Below are positions 50,330 to 59,423 of a stretch of 64,000 nucleotides of DNA, in pieces. Position numbers and translations under genes: made by a program. Every line of letters starts with the position of its first letter. Positions within the stretch are counted from its first letter, which is position 1. The stretch is from Dyella sp. RRB7 (GTDB lineage Bacteria > Pseudomonadota > Gammaproteobacteria > Xanthomonadales > Rhodanobacteraceae), in contig NZ_JAKWJS010000009.1 in the NCBI RefSeq assembly GCF_022761115.1, positions 1 through 64,000 on the forward strand, in the 5' to 3' direction. The notes beneath the pieces are model-generated. The model made no database searches. It saw nothing but the letters and a program-made list of their open reading frames with translations, and was not told where the DNA came from.

Positions 50330-51208
50330 TCAACCCGCCGCCAACGCGCGCAGGCGTTCCCACACCAGCGTGGCCAGCGGCGACAGCGAACGCTGGCGGC
50401 GCTTGAGCAACACCACGTCGCGGTGTTCCAGCGGCGTCAGCGGACGCGTCACCAGGGTGGGCGGCGGGGGCGACAAGGCCGGGCTGACGCTGATGCCCAG
50501 GCCCGCTTCGACCATGCGGAAGGCGGTGAGGGTGTGTCCGGTCTGCTGCACGATGTCGGCCTGGACGCCGCGACTGGCCAGCGCGTGGTCGATCAGTCGC
50601 CGGCTGCCGGAGGAGTAATCCAGCAGCACCAGCGCCTGCCCCTGCAGCCTGCGCCACGGCACGCGATCGAGCCGGGCCAGCGGATGATCGGGGCGGCACA
50701 CCAGCACGAACGGATCGCGCAGGATCAGTTCGCGGTCGAACTCGCCGCCGGCGGGTGGATCGATGGCCACGCCGAAATCCACCTCGCCACCGAGCACGCT
50801 GTCGAGCACCAGGGTCTGTGCCTGATCGTGCAACTGGATGGTGAGTTCCGGGTAGCGCTGGGCACAGTCGGCGATGCATGGCGGCATCAGGCTGGCCGAC
50901 AGGGTGGGCACCGAGGCCACGTGCACCTTGCCGCGCCGCCGCTCGCCTTCGGAGTGGATGTGGGCCAGCACGCCTTCGAGTTCGTCGAGCACGCGACCGA
51001 TGGCGCTCTCCAGGTAGCGGCCCGCCTCGGTCGGCACCACCTCGCGCGTATTGCGGTCGAACAGGCGCAGGCCCAGCTCGCCTTCCAGGTCGGCAATGTG
51101 CCGGCTCACCGCCGGCTGGCTCAGGTGCAGACTCTCGGAGGCGCGGCGAAAGTGCTGCTGCCGTGCCACGGCAAGAAAGGCGCGAAGCTGGCGCAGCGTG
51201 ATATTCAT
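50330..51208 (-). CDS. LysR-family transcriptional regulator
   Basis: 292 aa. N-terminal winged HTH: LRQLRAFLAVARQQHFRRASESLHLSQPAVSRHIADLEGELGLRLFDRNTREVVPTEAG (residues ~5-64, full family signature). The C-terminal effector domain has VHVASVPTLSASLMPPCI and LVLLDYSSGSRRLIDHAL. It is divergent from the BASS transporter gene; a palindromic site lies between them, so it most likely controls that gene and its own. Confidence 0.92.
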   Translation of the reverse strand: MNITLRQLRAFLAVARQQHFRRASESLHLSQPAVSRHIADLEGELGLRLFDRNTREVVPTEAGRYLESAIGRVLDELEGVLAHIHSEGERRRGKVHVASVPTLSASLMPPCIADCAQRYPELTIQLHDQAQTLVLDSVLGGEVDFGVAIDPPAGGEFDRELILRDPFVLVCRPDHPLARLDRVPWRRLQGQALVLLDYSSGSRRLIDHALASRGVQADIVQQTGHTLTAFRMVEAGLGISVSPALSPPPPTLVTRPLTPLEHRDVVLLKRRQRSLSPLATLVWERLRALAAG

Positions 51209-51224
51209 AACCAGATCATATCAA

Positions 51225-51250
51225 TGAATCAGATAAAACGATTTGATTCA
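51225..51250. promoter_or_regulatory. Palindromic LysR-type binding site
   Basis: TGAATCA (51225-51231), 12 nt of A/T-rich sequence, TGATTCA (51244-51250); the arms extend imperfectly outward (ATCAA before, TCAAT after). It lies in the 97-nt gap between the LysR gene and the divergent BASS transporter, the classical location for a LysR-type operator. Confidence 0.6.
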
Positions 51251-51305
51251 TCAATGCAACAGGGGTCCAATAGCGCCCTCGTTCCGACCAACGCTGTCCC
51301 TGGCC

Positions 51306-52313
51306 ATGTCCCTGAGCCGCTTCCTACCCGATCGCTTCACCTGTGCCCTGGTGATCACCGTGGCCCTGGCCAGCGTGCTGCCGTGCCGTGGGGTCACCGC
51401 GCACGTCTTCGACCTGCTCACCGATGCGGCGATTGCGCTGCTGTTCTTCCTGCACGGTGCCAAGCTGTCGCGCGAGGCGGCCATTGCCGGCCTGGTCCAT
51501 TGGCGCCTGCACCTGACCGTGCTGGCCAGCACCTTCGTGCTGTTCCCGCTCCTCGGCGTGCTGCTGCGCCCGCTGCTGTCGCCGCTGGTGACGCCGGCGC
51601 TCTACATCGGCGTGTTGTTCCTGTGCACGCTGCCATCGACGGTGCAGTCGTCGATCGCCTTCACTTCGATGGCTCGCGGCAACATTCCCGCCGCCATCTG
51701 CGCCGCTTCGGCCTCCAGCCTGCTCGGCATCTTCATCACGCCGCTGCTGGTGGGGGTGATCCTGCAATCGCACGGGCAGGGCGGCATGTCCTGGGACGCG
51801 GTGGGTTCGATCGTGCTGCAACTGCTGGTGCCCTTCGTGGCCGGCCAAGTGGCGCAGCGCTGGATCGGCACGTGGGTAAGCCGCCATCGCGGGCTGCTGG
51901 CGTACGTGGACCAGGGCTCGATCCTGCTGGTGGTCTACACCGCCTTCAGCGCGGCGGTGTTGCAGGGCCTGTGGAGGCAGATGCCGCTGCCGGTGCTGGG
52001 TGGCCTGCTGGTGGTCAATGCCGTGCTGCTGGCGGCGGCCTTGCTGATCACGCGCTATGGCTCGCGGGCGCTGGGTTTTGGGCGCGAGGACGAGATCACC
52101 ATCGTGTTCTGCGGCTCCAAGAAGAGCCTGGCCAGCGGCGTGCCGATGGCGAAGGTGTTGTTTGCCGGTCACCCGTTGGGCGCGATCGTGTTGCCGATCA
52201 TGCTGTTCCACCAGATGCAGCTGATGACTTGCGCGGTATTGGCGCGCAAGTATGCGCAGCGCGCGGCGAAGGTCAGGCCCAAGCTGGAGCCGCAGCCGGA
52301 GCAGCTGGCCTGA
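51306..52313 (+). CDS. Bile acid:sodium symporter family (SLC10A7-like) transporter
   Basis: 335 aa, about ten membrane helices. Family landmarks: DAAIALLFFLHGAKLSREAAIAGLVHWRLHL, GVLFLCTLPSTVQSSIAFTSMARGNIPAAICAASASSLLGIF and EITIVFCGSKKSLASGVPMAKVLF, all typical of the BASS/SLC10A7-like bacterial group (DUF4137-type). Substrate unknown. The ATG at 51306 starts M-S-L-S-R-F-L-P-D-R-F; a longer in-frame start at 51243 would overlap the LysR-type palindrome. Followed by a bidirectional terminator. Confidence 0.88.
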   Translation: MSLSRFLPDRFTCALVITVALASVLPCRGVTAHVFDLLTDAAIALLFFLHGAKLSREAAIAGLVHWRLHLTVLASTFVLFPLLGVLLRPLLSPLVTPALYIGVLFLCTLPSTVQSSIAFTSMARGNIPAAICAASASSLLGIFITPLLVGVILQSHGQGGMSWDAVGSIVLQLLVPFVAGQVAQRWIGTWVSRHRGLLAYVDQGSILLVVYTAFSAAVLQGLWRQMPLPVLGGLLVVNAVLLAAALLITRYGSRALGFGREDEITIVFCGSKKSLASGVPMAKVLFAGHPLGAIVLPIMLFHQMQLMTCAVLARKYAQRAAKVRPKLEPQPEQLA

Positions 52314-52324
52314 CAGGGGAGTGC

Positions 52325-52350
52325 AAAAAAGGGGCCGTGAGGCCCCTTTC
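52325..52350. terminator. Bidirectional intrinsic terminator
   Basis: AAAAAAGGGGCC, loop GTGA, GGCCCCTTTCT. An A tract on one side and a T-rich run on the other make it usable from both directions, between the convergent BASS transporter and purH genes. Confidence 0.85.
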
Positions 52351-52362
52351 TCGCTGACTGCA

Positions 52363-53973
52363 TCAGTGGCGGAAGTGGCGGATGCCGGTGAATACCATCG
52401 CCATGTCGTGCTCATCGGCGGCAGCGATCACCTCGGCATCGCGCATCGAGCCGCCCGGCTGGATCACCGCGCGAATGCCTGCCGCGGCGGCGGCGTCGAT
52501 GCCATCGCGGAACGGGAAGAACGCGTCGGAAGCCATCACCGAGCCGCGCACTTCCAGCTTCTCGTCGGCGGCCTTGATGCCGGCGATCCTGGCGCTGTAC
52601 ACGCGGCTCATCTGGCCGGCGCCGATGCCGATGGTCTGGCGGTCGCGGGCGTAGACGATGGCGTTGCTCTTGACGTACTTGGCTACCTTCCAGGCAAAGA
52701 TCAGGTCGTCGATCTCGCCGGGCGTGGGGGTGCGCTTGGTGACGATCTTGAGGTCTTCAGCCTTGACCATCGCGCGGTCGGCGGTCTGGATCAGCAGGCC
52801 CGAACCCACGCGGCGCACATCGTTGCCCGGATGCGGCTTGGTCAGGTCGCCATCGGCCGGCGGCGGAATCTCCAGCACGCGCACGTTGGCCTTCTTGGCG
52901 AACGCCTTCAGCGCGTCGTCTTCATAGCCGGGGGCCAGCACCACTTCCACGAACTGGCGGTCGACGATGGCGCGCGCCGTGGCGGCGTCCACCACGCGGT
53001 TGAACGCGATGATGCCGCCGAAAGCGGAGGTGGGATCGGTCTGGTAGGCCAGGTCGTAGGCGCGGCCGATGCCGTCCAGGCTCACCGCCACGCCGCACGG
53101 GTTGGCGTGCTTGACGATCACGCAGGCGGGCTTGGTGAAGCTGCGCACGCATTCCCACGCGGCATCGGAGTCGGCGATGTTGTTGAACGACAGTTCCTTG
53201 CCCTGCAACTGGCGGAAGGTCGCGAGCGTGCCGGGGTGCGGATACAGGTCGCGATAGAACGCCGCCTGCTGGTGCGGGTTTTCGCCGTAGCGCAGGTCCA
53301 TCAGCTTCACGAAGCGGCCGTTGGCCTGCGCGGGGAAAGCGTCGTGGCCGGCGATGGCGTCCTGCTGGTCGTTCAGCTGCAGGGCCGACAGGTAGTCGCT
53401 GATGGCGCCGTCGTAGTTCGACACGCGATTGAACGCCGCCACCGCCAGCTTGAAGCGCGTGGCGCGGGTGAGGCCGCCCTGCGTTTCGATTTCGGCGAGG
53501 GCCTCGTCGTACTGGTCCGGCGAGGTGAGCACGCCGACATCGTTCCAGTTCTTGGCGGCGGAACGCAGCATCGCCGGGCCGCCGATATCGATGTTCTCGA
53601 TGGCGTCCTCGAGTGTGCAGTCCGGCTTGGCCACGGTCTGTTCGAACGGGTACAGGTTGAGCACCAGCAGGTCGATCGGGGCGATGCCCAGGTCGGCCAT
53701 CACCGCATCATCGGTGCCGCGGCGGCCGAGCAGGCCGCCATGGACTTTCGGATGCAGCGTCTTCACGCGGCCATCCATGATTTCGGGGAAGCCGGTCAGT
53801 TCGCTGACGTCCTTGACCGCGATGCCCGCTTCGCGCAAAGCCTTGGCGCTGCCGCCGGTGGAGAGCAGTTCCACGCCGGCCTTGCTCAGCCGCTGGCCGA
53901 GCGCGATCAGTCCGGTCTTGTCCGACACACTGAGCAGCGCACGGCGAATGGGGGTAACGGCGGGGGCGGACAT
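52363..53973 (-). CDS. purH: Bifunctional AICAR formyltransferase/IMP cyclohydrolase
   Basis: 536 aa, usual length. N-terminal IMP cyclohydrolase ([52 protein letters not shown]). The C-terminal AICAR transformylase carries [33 protein letters not shown] with the catalytic Lys-His, [21 protein letters not shown], and ends [18 protein letters not shown]. Last two steps of IMP synthesis. The ATG at 53973 aligns with the family; fis lies 116 nt upstream on the same strand. Confidence 0.98.
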   Translation of the reverse strand: MSAPAVTPIRRALLSVSDKTGLIALGQRLSKAGVELLSTGGSAKALREAGIAVKDVSELTGFPEIMDGRVKTLHPKVHGGLLGRRGTDDAVMADLGIAPIDLLVLNLYPFEQTVAKPDCTLEDAIENIDIGGPAMLRSAAKNWNDVGVLTSPDQYDEALAEIETQGGLTRATRFKLAVAAFNRVSNYDGAISDYLSALQLNDQQDAIAGHDAFPAQANGRFVKLMDLRYGENPHQQAAFYRDLYPHPGTLATFRQLQGKELSFNNIADSDAAWECVRSFTKPACVIVKHANPCGVAVSLDGIGRAYDLAYQTDPTSAFGGIIAFNRVVDAATARAIVDRQFVEVVLAPGYEDDALKAFAKKANVRVLEIPPPADGDLTKPHPGNDVRRVGSGLLIQTADRAMVKAEDLKIVTKRTPTPGEIDDLIFAWKVAKYVKSNAIVYARDRQTIGIGAGQMSRVYSARIAGIKAADEKLEVRGSVMASDAFFPFRDGIDAAAAAGIRAVIQPGGSMRDAEVIAAADEHDMAMVFTGIRHFRH

Positions 53974-54089
53974 GGCGGTTTCCAGAGCGGGAAAGCCGCA
54001 CATTATAGCCGCGCTGGGCCAGGCCTATCGAATGGGCCGTCCTGGGCGGGAAATGGACGGCCAGACATCCCCCTGATGGGGACGTGGGG

Positions 54090-54377
54090 TTACAGCAGGC
54101 CGTGTGCGGCCAGTTTCTTGCGCAGGGTGGCGCGGTTGATGCCAAGCACGGCGGCGGCGCGGCTCTGGTTGCCATCGTGCCATGCCAGCACTTCGCGCAG
54201 GAGGGGGCCTTCGACTTCGCGGATCACGAGCGCGTGCAGGCCTTCGTCACACTCGGTATCGCCGATGTCGGCGAGATAACGACGGACGGTGCGACTGACG
54301 CATTCGCTCAATGCGCTCTGCGACGATGTCTCCTTGGGAGACTCGCTGGCAGGCAGTCTGACGGCGTTCACGGGCAT
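54090..54377 (-). CDS. fis: Fis family DNA-binding protein
   Basis: 95 aa. The C-terminal Fis HTH is clear: LLREVLAWHDGNQSRAAAVLGINRATLRKKLAAHGL (residues ~59-94). The N-terminal part (SQSALSECVSRTVRRYLADIG) matches Fis rather than an NtrC-type regulator, as does the length. Nucleoid-associated protein affecting rRNA, recombination and topology. The fis-purH pairing is a common arrangement in this order. Confidence 0.93.
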   Translation of the reverse strand: MPVNAVRLPASESPKETSSQSALSECVSRTVRRYLADIGDTECDEGLHALVIREVEGPLLREVLAWHDGNQSRAAAVLGINRATLRKKLAAHGLL

Positions 54378-54678
54378 TTCCCCTCACGTTCTAACGCAAC
54401 GACTACGTAGGCCGTTGCCATGTTTATGGCAAATACCGCGGGCGGCGGCTCGCATGGAACGCCGGGTGCAGCACAAGACGAAGGGGCGAGTGTACCCTCG
54501 CGGGCCGATAATTTTAAGTCCCTATGAGCAGTCAGTTAGCCGCTGATACCCCGGCGGGGAATTGTCCTATGGACAAAAAGCTGGCGAGATGGCACGCGGT
54601 ATGCGTGATTCCATGACGCCACTTGACTGGTCCCTGGCCACCGCCTTTTTCACTGCGCCTGGTCAATGAAATAGACGG
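54378..54678. other. Intergenic region upstream of fis
   Basis: About 300 nt with no gene. A/T-rich islands (GCAAATACCG, GATAATTTTAAGTCC, GGACAAAAAGCTGG) stand out. It contains a candidate fis promoter at 54489-54517 and a short inverted repeat TTGTCC-TA-TGGACAA (about 54563-54577). Long leaders and complex promoters are usual for fis. Confidence 0.5.
54489..54517 (-). promoter_or_regulatory. Candidate sigma-70 promoter for fis
   Basis: On the minus strand: TTAAAA (54512-54517), 17 nt, TACACT (54489-54494). The -10 is good, the -35 poor, spacing optimal. It would give a leader of roughly 100 nt before the fis ATG. Confidence 0.4.
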
Positions 54679-55458
54679 CTATTCGAAACCGAACTCGAAC
54701 GCCACCGCCTTGCCATCGGGATCTTCCACTTCAAGCATCAGTGCAGCCGTGGCGCCGGGGGCCAGGCCTTGTTGCAAGGCGCCGGCGTCATTGAGGTACT
54801 CGCCTGGCCGCAGCCGACGCATCGCCAGCCGCTTGCCGTTGGCATCCGACAAGGTGATCGACACGACCGGATAAGGCTGCGCGAAGGTGGCATCGTTGCG
54901 CAGGCTCGCCGTGATCAACAATGCACCCGGCACGGAAGGATGCGCCTGCACGTCGCGCGCCAGCAGGCTCAGTTGCCTGGTGTCCTGCACCAGCGGCAGC
55001 GTGCAGCCGAGGCTGGCGCAACCCTGGCGCAGCATGGGGCCGACCGTACCGTCGCTGATCAACACATCGCGTTCGGCCCACGCCAGCTGCGCGCCCAGCG
55101 CGAGCAACAGGAGCAAGCATGCGCTGATCCACGGCCAGCGGCGCCCCTCGCGCTCCCTGGGGCGGGCGAAGCGTGGCGCGACGACCAGTTCGCTGAAATC
55201 CCGGGCGTCAACGGGCTGCTCGACGGCAGGCTCGGCGATGGCGGGCGGGCGATAGACCGCAAGATCCAGCCGTGGCGGCTCGCTGGGCAGGCGTAGCGCG
55301 AGCTGGTAGAAGGGCTCGGGCGGCAGCTGGTCGCTAAGGCTGGCCAGCGCGTCGAACTCGATGTGGCAATGCCTGCACACGACCTGGCCTCGCGCCTGCG
55401 CAAGCGTTTCCGTATTCAGCGAGAACACGGTCAGGCAGTCGGGACATTGGGTGTACAT
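54679..55458 (-). CDS. Zinc-ribbon and DUF3426 membrane protein
   Basis: 259 aa. An N-terminal zinc ribbon of the MJ0042 type (MYTQCPDCLTVFSLN and VVCRHCHIEF, four Cys) is followed by a linker, one membrane helix (WPWISACLLLLLALGAQLAWA, ~108-128) and a C-terminal beta domain of DUF3426 (VPGALLITASLRNDATFAQPYPVVSITLSDANGKRLAMRRLRPGEYL). Function unknown; in this order such genes usually sit between prmA and fis, as here. Confidence 0.88.
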   Translation of the reverse strand: MYTQCPDCLTVFSLNTETLAQARGQVVCRHCHIEFDALASLSDQLPPEPFYQLALRLPSEPPRLDLAVYRPPAIAEPAVEQPVDARDFSELVVAPRFARPREREGRRWPWISACLLLLLALGAQLAWAERDVLISDGTVGPMLRQGCASLGCTLPLVQDTRQLSLLARDVQAHPSVPGALLITASLRNDATFAQPYPVVSITLSDANGKRLAMRRLRPGEYLNDAGALQQGLAPGATAALMLEVEDPDGKAVAFEFGFE

Positions 55459-55544
55459 GCGGGCCGCTGGTATCGAGCTGTGGCAAGCCTAGTGCAGTGG
55501 CGACTACAAATCATCCGCGCCGCATGGAGATCGCCAACGGGCTC

Positions 55545-56444
55545 TCACGCGCGGCGTCGGCCGCTGATGCGCACCCAGTCTTCGCGCGTATCCACGCGCA
55601 ACTCGTCGAACCACTCGGCGTAGCGCGCCAGCAATTCGCCTTCCTGGCCTTGCAGGATGCCGGAGATCGCAAACGGCGCGCCGGCCTGGGTGGCGGCGGC
55701 AAAGGTGGGTGCCAGTTCGCCCAGCGGGCCGGCCAGGATGTTGGCGATGAACACCTCGGCGGGCTCGGCTTCCAGGTCTTCCGGCAGGAATAGCGCGAGC
55801 CGTTCGGCCACGTCATTGCGTTCGGCATTATCGGCCGAGGCGGTGAGCGCTTGCGGATCGTTGTCCACGCCGATGGCGCTGGCGGCGCCGAGCTTGAGCG
55901 CGGCAATGGCGAGGATGCCCGAGCCGCAGCCGAAGTCGATCACGCGCTTGCCGCGAAGATCCTGCCCGTCCAGCCACTCCAGGCACAGCGCCGTGGTGGG
56001 GTGGGTGCCGCTGCCGAAAGCCAGGCCCGGGTCCAGTCGCACCACCACGCTGTCATCGTCGGCGGGCGGCTCGATGTTCCATGGGTAGATCCACAACCGG
56101 CGGCCGAAGGCCATCGGCTTGAACTGGTCCATCCAGGCGCGTTCCCAGTCTTCGTCGGCCACGTCGCGGAACTGCATGTGGTCCGGTTCCAGCCACGGCA
56201 GCAGGTCGCCAAGCGCCTCGCTCAGGCCGCGCCGGTCGGTGTCGGCCTCGAACAGCGCATTGAGCGTGATGGTGGGCCACAGCGGCAGTTCGCCCACGCC
56301 GGGTTCGAAGATGGCCTGCTCGTCGGGCGTCTCGGCATCGGCGTCCTGCAGGGTAATCGACAGCGCGCCGAGATCGTCGAGCGCTTCCTCCACGCGAGGC
56401 TGTTGTTCGGCACGGACGGTGAGCGAGAGTTCAAGCCAGGGCAT
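55545..56444 (-). CDS. prmA: Ribosomal protein L11 methyltransferase
   Basis: 299 aa, normal length. An N-terminal substrate-recruiting domain (MPWLELSLTVRAEQQPRVEEALDDLGALSITL) precedes the methyltransferase core: LDPGLAFGSGTHPTTALCLEWL, motif I VIDFGCGSGILAIAALKLGA, VDNDPQAL and VFIANILAGPL. Trimethylates L11 at several positions; not essential in E. coli. Confidence 0.96.
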   Translation of the reverse strand: MPWLELSLTVRAEQQPRVEEALDDLGALSITLQDADAETPDEQAIFEPGVGELPLWPTITLNALFEADTDRRGLSEALGDLLPWLEPDHMQFRDVADEDWERAWMDQFKPMAFGRRLWIYPWNIEPPADDDSVVVRLDPGLAFGSGTHPTTALCLEWLDGQDLRGKRVIDFGCGSGILAIAALKLGAASAIGVDNDPQALTASADNAERNDVAERLALFLPEDLEAEPAEVFIANILAGPLGELAPTFAAATQAGAPFAISGILQGQEGELLARYAEWFDELRVDTREDWVRISGRRRA

Positions 56445-56492
56445 GGGTGGGAGTCCAGCGGAAAGTACGCATTGTCGCCGAATCGGGCGTGC

Positions 56493-56855
56493 TCAGTCTG
56501 CCGCGGGCAGGCCGAGGAAAGCGTCGTGGCGGCGATAGTGGTCGAGCGCCTCGATGAAATCGGCCACGCCGGAATCGGGCTTGCGGCGCCGCTGCACGAA
56601 CAGCACTTCGGCGAAATCCGCCGCCTCCATGAAGTGGCGCAGATGATGGCGGGCCGCCAGCGGCGGCAGCGCTTCGCCGTGGTCGTCGATCAGCGCATCG
56701 TCCTCGTCCGACACATGCGACAAATAAAGTCGGCACGCGGGGTCGCTGATGTCGCCACGGATATACACCCACGCATAACGATCCCAGCCATCACCTTCGT
56801 CGAAGGCGTCGGTGATGGCCTCGATGGCCTGCGGCAGGGTCAGCAGTTCGGACAT
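56493..56855 (-). CDS. Small acidic protein of unknown function
   Basis: 120 aa from M-S-E-L-L-T-L-P-Q. Soluble and acidic, no signal peptide or membrane helix. Features: LPQAIEAITDAFDEGDGWDRYAWVYIRGD near the start and LYLSHVSDEDDALIDDHGEALPPL in the middle. I do not recognise a family. An ATG 12 nt upstream (56867) overlaps a perfect 12-bp hairpin, so I prefer the downstream start, though neither has a Shine-Dalgarno sequence. It follows accC on the same strand. Confidence 0.6.
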   Translation of the reverse strand: MSELLTLPQAIEAITDAFDEGDGWDRYAWVYIRGDISDPACRLYLSHVSDEDDALIDDHGEALPPLAARHHLRHFMEAADFAEVLFVQRRRKPDSGVADFIEALDHYRRHDAFLGLPAAD

Positions 56856-56865
56856 GTCGGTATGC

Positions 56866-56895
56866 ATCGGCGAGCCGTGGCAGCGGCTCGCCGAT
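56866..56895. other. Perfect 12-bp hairpin after accC
   Basis: ATCGGCGAGCCG (56866-56877), loop TGGCAG, CGGCTCGCCGAT (56884-56895). It lies between the accC stop and the small downstream gene. There is no T tract, so an mRNA-stability or partial-termination role is more likely than a full terminator. Confidence 0.55.
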
Positions 56896-56900
56896 CGAAC

Positions 56901-58274
56901 TCAGCCGCCGGTGGCGGCCTTTTCCTTCTGCTCGGCCATGCGCTTTTCCAGATAGTGGATGTTCTGTCCACCCTGCTGGAACCCGGCGTCGGCCATGATG
57001 CGCTGCTGCAACGGGATATTGCACTTCACGCCTTCGATCACCGTCTCGGCCAGCGCCAGGCGCATGCGCGCAATCGCGGTTTCGCGATCGGGGCCGTGCA
57101 CGATCAGCTTGCCGATCATCGAGTCGTAGTTCGGCGGAATGCGATAGCCGTCGTACAGGTGCGTGTCCACGCGCACGCCCGGGCCACCCGGCGCCTCGAA
57201 GCGCTTTACCGTGCCCGGCGAGGGCAGGAAGGAGTCGGGATCTTCCGCGTTGATGCGGCACTCGATGGCGTGGCCGTGGATCTGGATGTCTTCCTGGCGG
57301 ATCGTGAGCTTCTCGCCGCCGGCGATCAGCAGCTGCTCGCGCACCAGGTCGATGCCGGTGATCAGTTCGGTCACCGGATGCTCCACCTGGATGCGGGTGT
57401 TCATCTCGATGAAGTAGAAGCGGCCGTCCTCGAACAGGAACTCGAAAGTGCCGGCGCCGCGATAGCCGATGCGCAGGCATGCATCCACGCACACCTTGCC
57501 GATCTGCTCGCGCTGCTCCGGCGTGATGCCCGGCGCGGGCGCTTCTTCCACCACCTTCTGGTGGCGGCGCTGCATGGAGCAGTCGCGCTCGCCCAGGTGG
57601 ATGGCGTTGCCCTGGCCGTCGGCCAGCACCTGGATTTCCACGTGGCGCGGATTCTCCAGGAACTTCTCCATGTACACCTGATCGTTGCCGAAGGCCGCCT
57701 TGGCCTCCTGCTTGGTCATGGTGATGGCGTTGCCCAGATGCGCCTCGGTGCGCACCACGCGCATGCCGCGACCGCCGCCGCCACCGGCGGCCTTGATGAT
57801 CACCGGGTAGCCGATGTCGCGGGCGATGCGGATGTTCTCATCCACGTTGTCGCCCAGCGGGCCGCCCGAGCCGGGCACGCACGGCACGCCGGCGGCCTTC
57901 ATGGCGCGGATCGCCTCGACCTTGTCGCCCATCAGGCGAATCACCTCGGCGGTCGGGCCGATGAAGATGAAGCCGCTCTGCTCCACCTGTTCGGCGAAGT
58001 CGGCGCGTTCGGACAGAAAGCCGTAGCCAGGATGGATGGCCTGGGCGTCGGTGATCTCCGCCGCCGCGATGATGCGCGGGATGTTGAGGTAGCTGTCGAC
58101 CGAGGGGCCGGGGCCGATGCAGACCGATTCGTCGGCCAGGCCCACGTGCTTGAGGTTGCGATCCACGGTGGAGTGCACCGCCACGGTCTTGATGCCAAGA
58201 CTGTTGCAGGCGCGCAGCACGCGCAGGGCGATTTCGCCGCGATTGGCGATGACGACTTTTTCGAGCTTGGGCAT
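56901..58274 (-). CDS. accC: Biotin carboxylase subunit of acetyl-CoA carboxylase
   Basis: 457 aa. ATP-grasp enzyme that carboxylates the biotin on AccB, first step of fatty-acid synthesis. Landmarks: [68 protein letters not shown] (ATP-binding Gly loop), [39 protein letters not shown] and [10 protein letters not shown]. Starts 13 nt after accB; together they form the usual accBC operon. Confidence 0.98.
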   Translation of the reverse strand: MPKLEKVVIANRGEIALRVLRACNSLGIKTVAVHSTVDRNLKHVGLADESVCIGPGPSVDSYLNIPRIIAAAEITDAQAIHPGYGFLSERADFAEQVEQSGFIFIGPTAEVIRLMGDKVEAIRAMKAAGVPCVPGSGGPLGDNVDENIRIARDIGYPVIIKAAGGGGGRGMRVVRTEAHLGNAITMTKQEAKAAFGNDQVYMEKFLENPRHVEIQVLADGQGNAIHLGERDCSMQRRHQKVVEEAPAPGITPEQREQIGKVCVDACLRIGYRGAGTFEFLFEDGRFYFIEMNTRIQVEHPVTELITGIDLVREQLLIAGGEKLTIRQEDIQIHGHAIECRINAEDPDSFLPSPGTVKRFEAPGGPGVRVDTHLYDGYRIPPNYDSMIGKLIVHGPDRETAIARMRLALAETVIEGVKCNIPLQQRIMADAGFQQGGQNIHYLEKRMAEQKEKAATGG

Positions 58275-58287
58275 CGTCGCGGGCCGC

Positions 58288-58743
58288 TTAGGCGATCACG
58301 AACATGGGTTCGTCGAATTCCACCGGCTGGCCGTTATCGACCAGGATGGCCTGCACGGTGCCGGAGACTTCGGCTTCGATCTGGTTGAACATCTTCATCG
58401 CTTCGATGATGCCCAGCGTTTCGCCAGCCTTGACCTGCTGGCCGACCTTCACGAACGCCGGGGCGCCCGGGCTGGCCGAGGCATAGAAGGTGCCGACCAT
58501 CGGCGCCTTGATCACGTGGCCGGCCGGCAGCGCCGGGACCGCGGGGGCCGCTTCGACGGCCGCTGCGGCGGCCACGGGCGCGGCCACCGGGGCGGGTGCG
58601 GCGACCGGAGCGGCGGCCACGGTGACGGTGCCCTTGGGCACGCGCGACAGGCGGACGACTTCCTCGCCCTCCTTGATCTCCAGTTCCGCGAGGTTGGATT
58701 CCTCGAGCAGGTCAATAAGCTTCTTGATCTTGCGCAGGTCCAT
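58288..58743 (-). CDS. accB: Biotin carboxyl carrier protein
   Basis: 151 aa. An N-terminal domain ([23 protein letters not shown]) is followed by an Ala/Pro-rich hinge (~42-74) and the biotinyl domain with [25 protein letters not shown] and biotin-attachment motif EAMKMFN (Lys117). The residue after the second Met is Phe, where many AccB have Met or Leu; this should not matter. Between aroQ and accC on the same strand. Confidence 0.97.
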   Translation of the reverse strand: MDLRKIKKLIDLLEESNLAELEIKEGEEVVRLSRVPKGTVTVAAAPVAAPAPVAAPVAAAAAVEAAPAVPALPAGHVIKAPMVGTFYASASPGAPAFVKVGQQVKAGETLGIIEAMKMFNQIEAEVSGTVQAILVDNGQPVEFDEPMFVIA

Positions 58744-58811
58744 GGTTCAAACCTTTTCGTTGGTGCCGCCGCAGCGGCCTGAAGTGGAATGGGGTGGCCG
58801 GTGGCCGTGAA

Positions 58812-59273
58812 TCAGGAGGCGGCGGGCGCCGCGGCCCGGTCGAGCCGGTGCAGGGCGGCGTCCAGCGCCAGCCGGTAGCTGTCTGCGCCAAAGCCGCAGA
58901 TCACGCCCACGGCGATGTCCGAGAGATAGGAATGACGGCGGAACGCTTCGCGTGCATGCACGTTGGACAGGTGCAGCTCAATGAACGGAATCGCCACCCC
59001 GGCCAGCGCGTCGCGCAAGGCGATGCTGGTATGGGTGAAGGCGCCCGGGTTGATCAGGATGATCGTGGTGCCGTCCAGGCGGGCCTGGTGGATGCGTTCG
59101 ATCAGGCCATGCTCGGCGTTGGACTGCAGCGATTCCAGCGTGTGGCCAGCGGCCTGGGCACGCGCAGCGAGCAGGGCATCGATATCGGCCAGCGTGTCGC
59201 GGCCATAGACCTCTGGCTCGCGCACGCCCAACAGATTGAGATTGGGCCCGTGCAGGACCAGGATCTTCGCCAC
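58812..59273 (-). CDS. aroQ: Type II 3-dehydroquinate dehydratase
   Basis: 153 aa. Shikimate pathway step 3. Type II signature [22 protein letters not shown] with the catalytic Tyr region, then [21 protein letters not shown] and [33 protein letters not shown]. Dodecameric cytoplasmic enzyme. aroQ-accB-accC is a widespread gammaproteobacterial order; a promoter candidate lies upstream at 59318-59346. Confidence 0.97.
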   Translation of the reverse strand: MAKILVLHGPNLNLLGVREPEVYGRDTLADIDALLAARAQAAGHTLESLQSNAEHGLIERIHQARLDGTTIILINPGAFTHTSIALRDALAGVAIPFIELHLSNVHAREAFRRHSYLSDIAVGVICGFGADSYRLALDAALHRLDRAAAPAAS

Positions 59274-59317
59274 GCCGTTACCTTCGGTTGAGCCGGCAGG
59301 GCCGGCTTCCGGCGCGG

Positions 59318-59346
59318 AGTGTGCGCGTACTCGCCAATGTTGTCCA
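59318..59346 (-). promoter_or_regulatory. Candidate sigma-70 promoter for aroQ-accBC
   Basis: On the minus strand: TGGACA (59341-59346), 17 nt, CACACT (59318-59323), 45 nt before the aroQ ATG. Four to five of six bases match in each box and the spacing is optimal. Confidence 0.45.
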
Positions 59347-59423
59347 GTTCGGCGCAGTTCGGCGATGTTTGAAGGAGAAGTTATCGTTAAACCGTGCGCT
59401 GACGTATGGCGACCGAAACCCTG

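Noticed and set aside
54563-54577. TTGTCC-TA-TGGACAA as a regulator site upstream of fis
   Set aside because: A single short palindrome with no second copy and no candidate regulator nearby; it could occur by chance.
56866-56895. The accC-distal hairpin as an intrinsic terminator
   Set aside because: The stem is perfect but neither side has a T tract, and the next gene follows at once.
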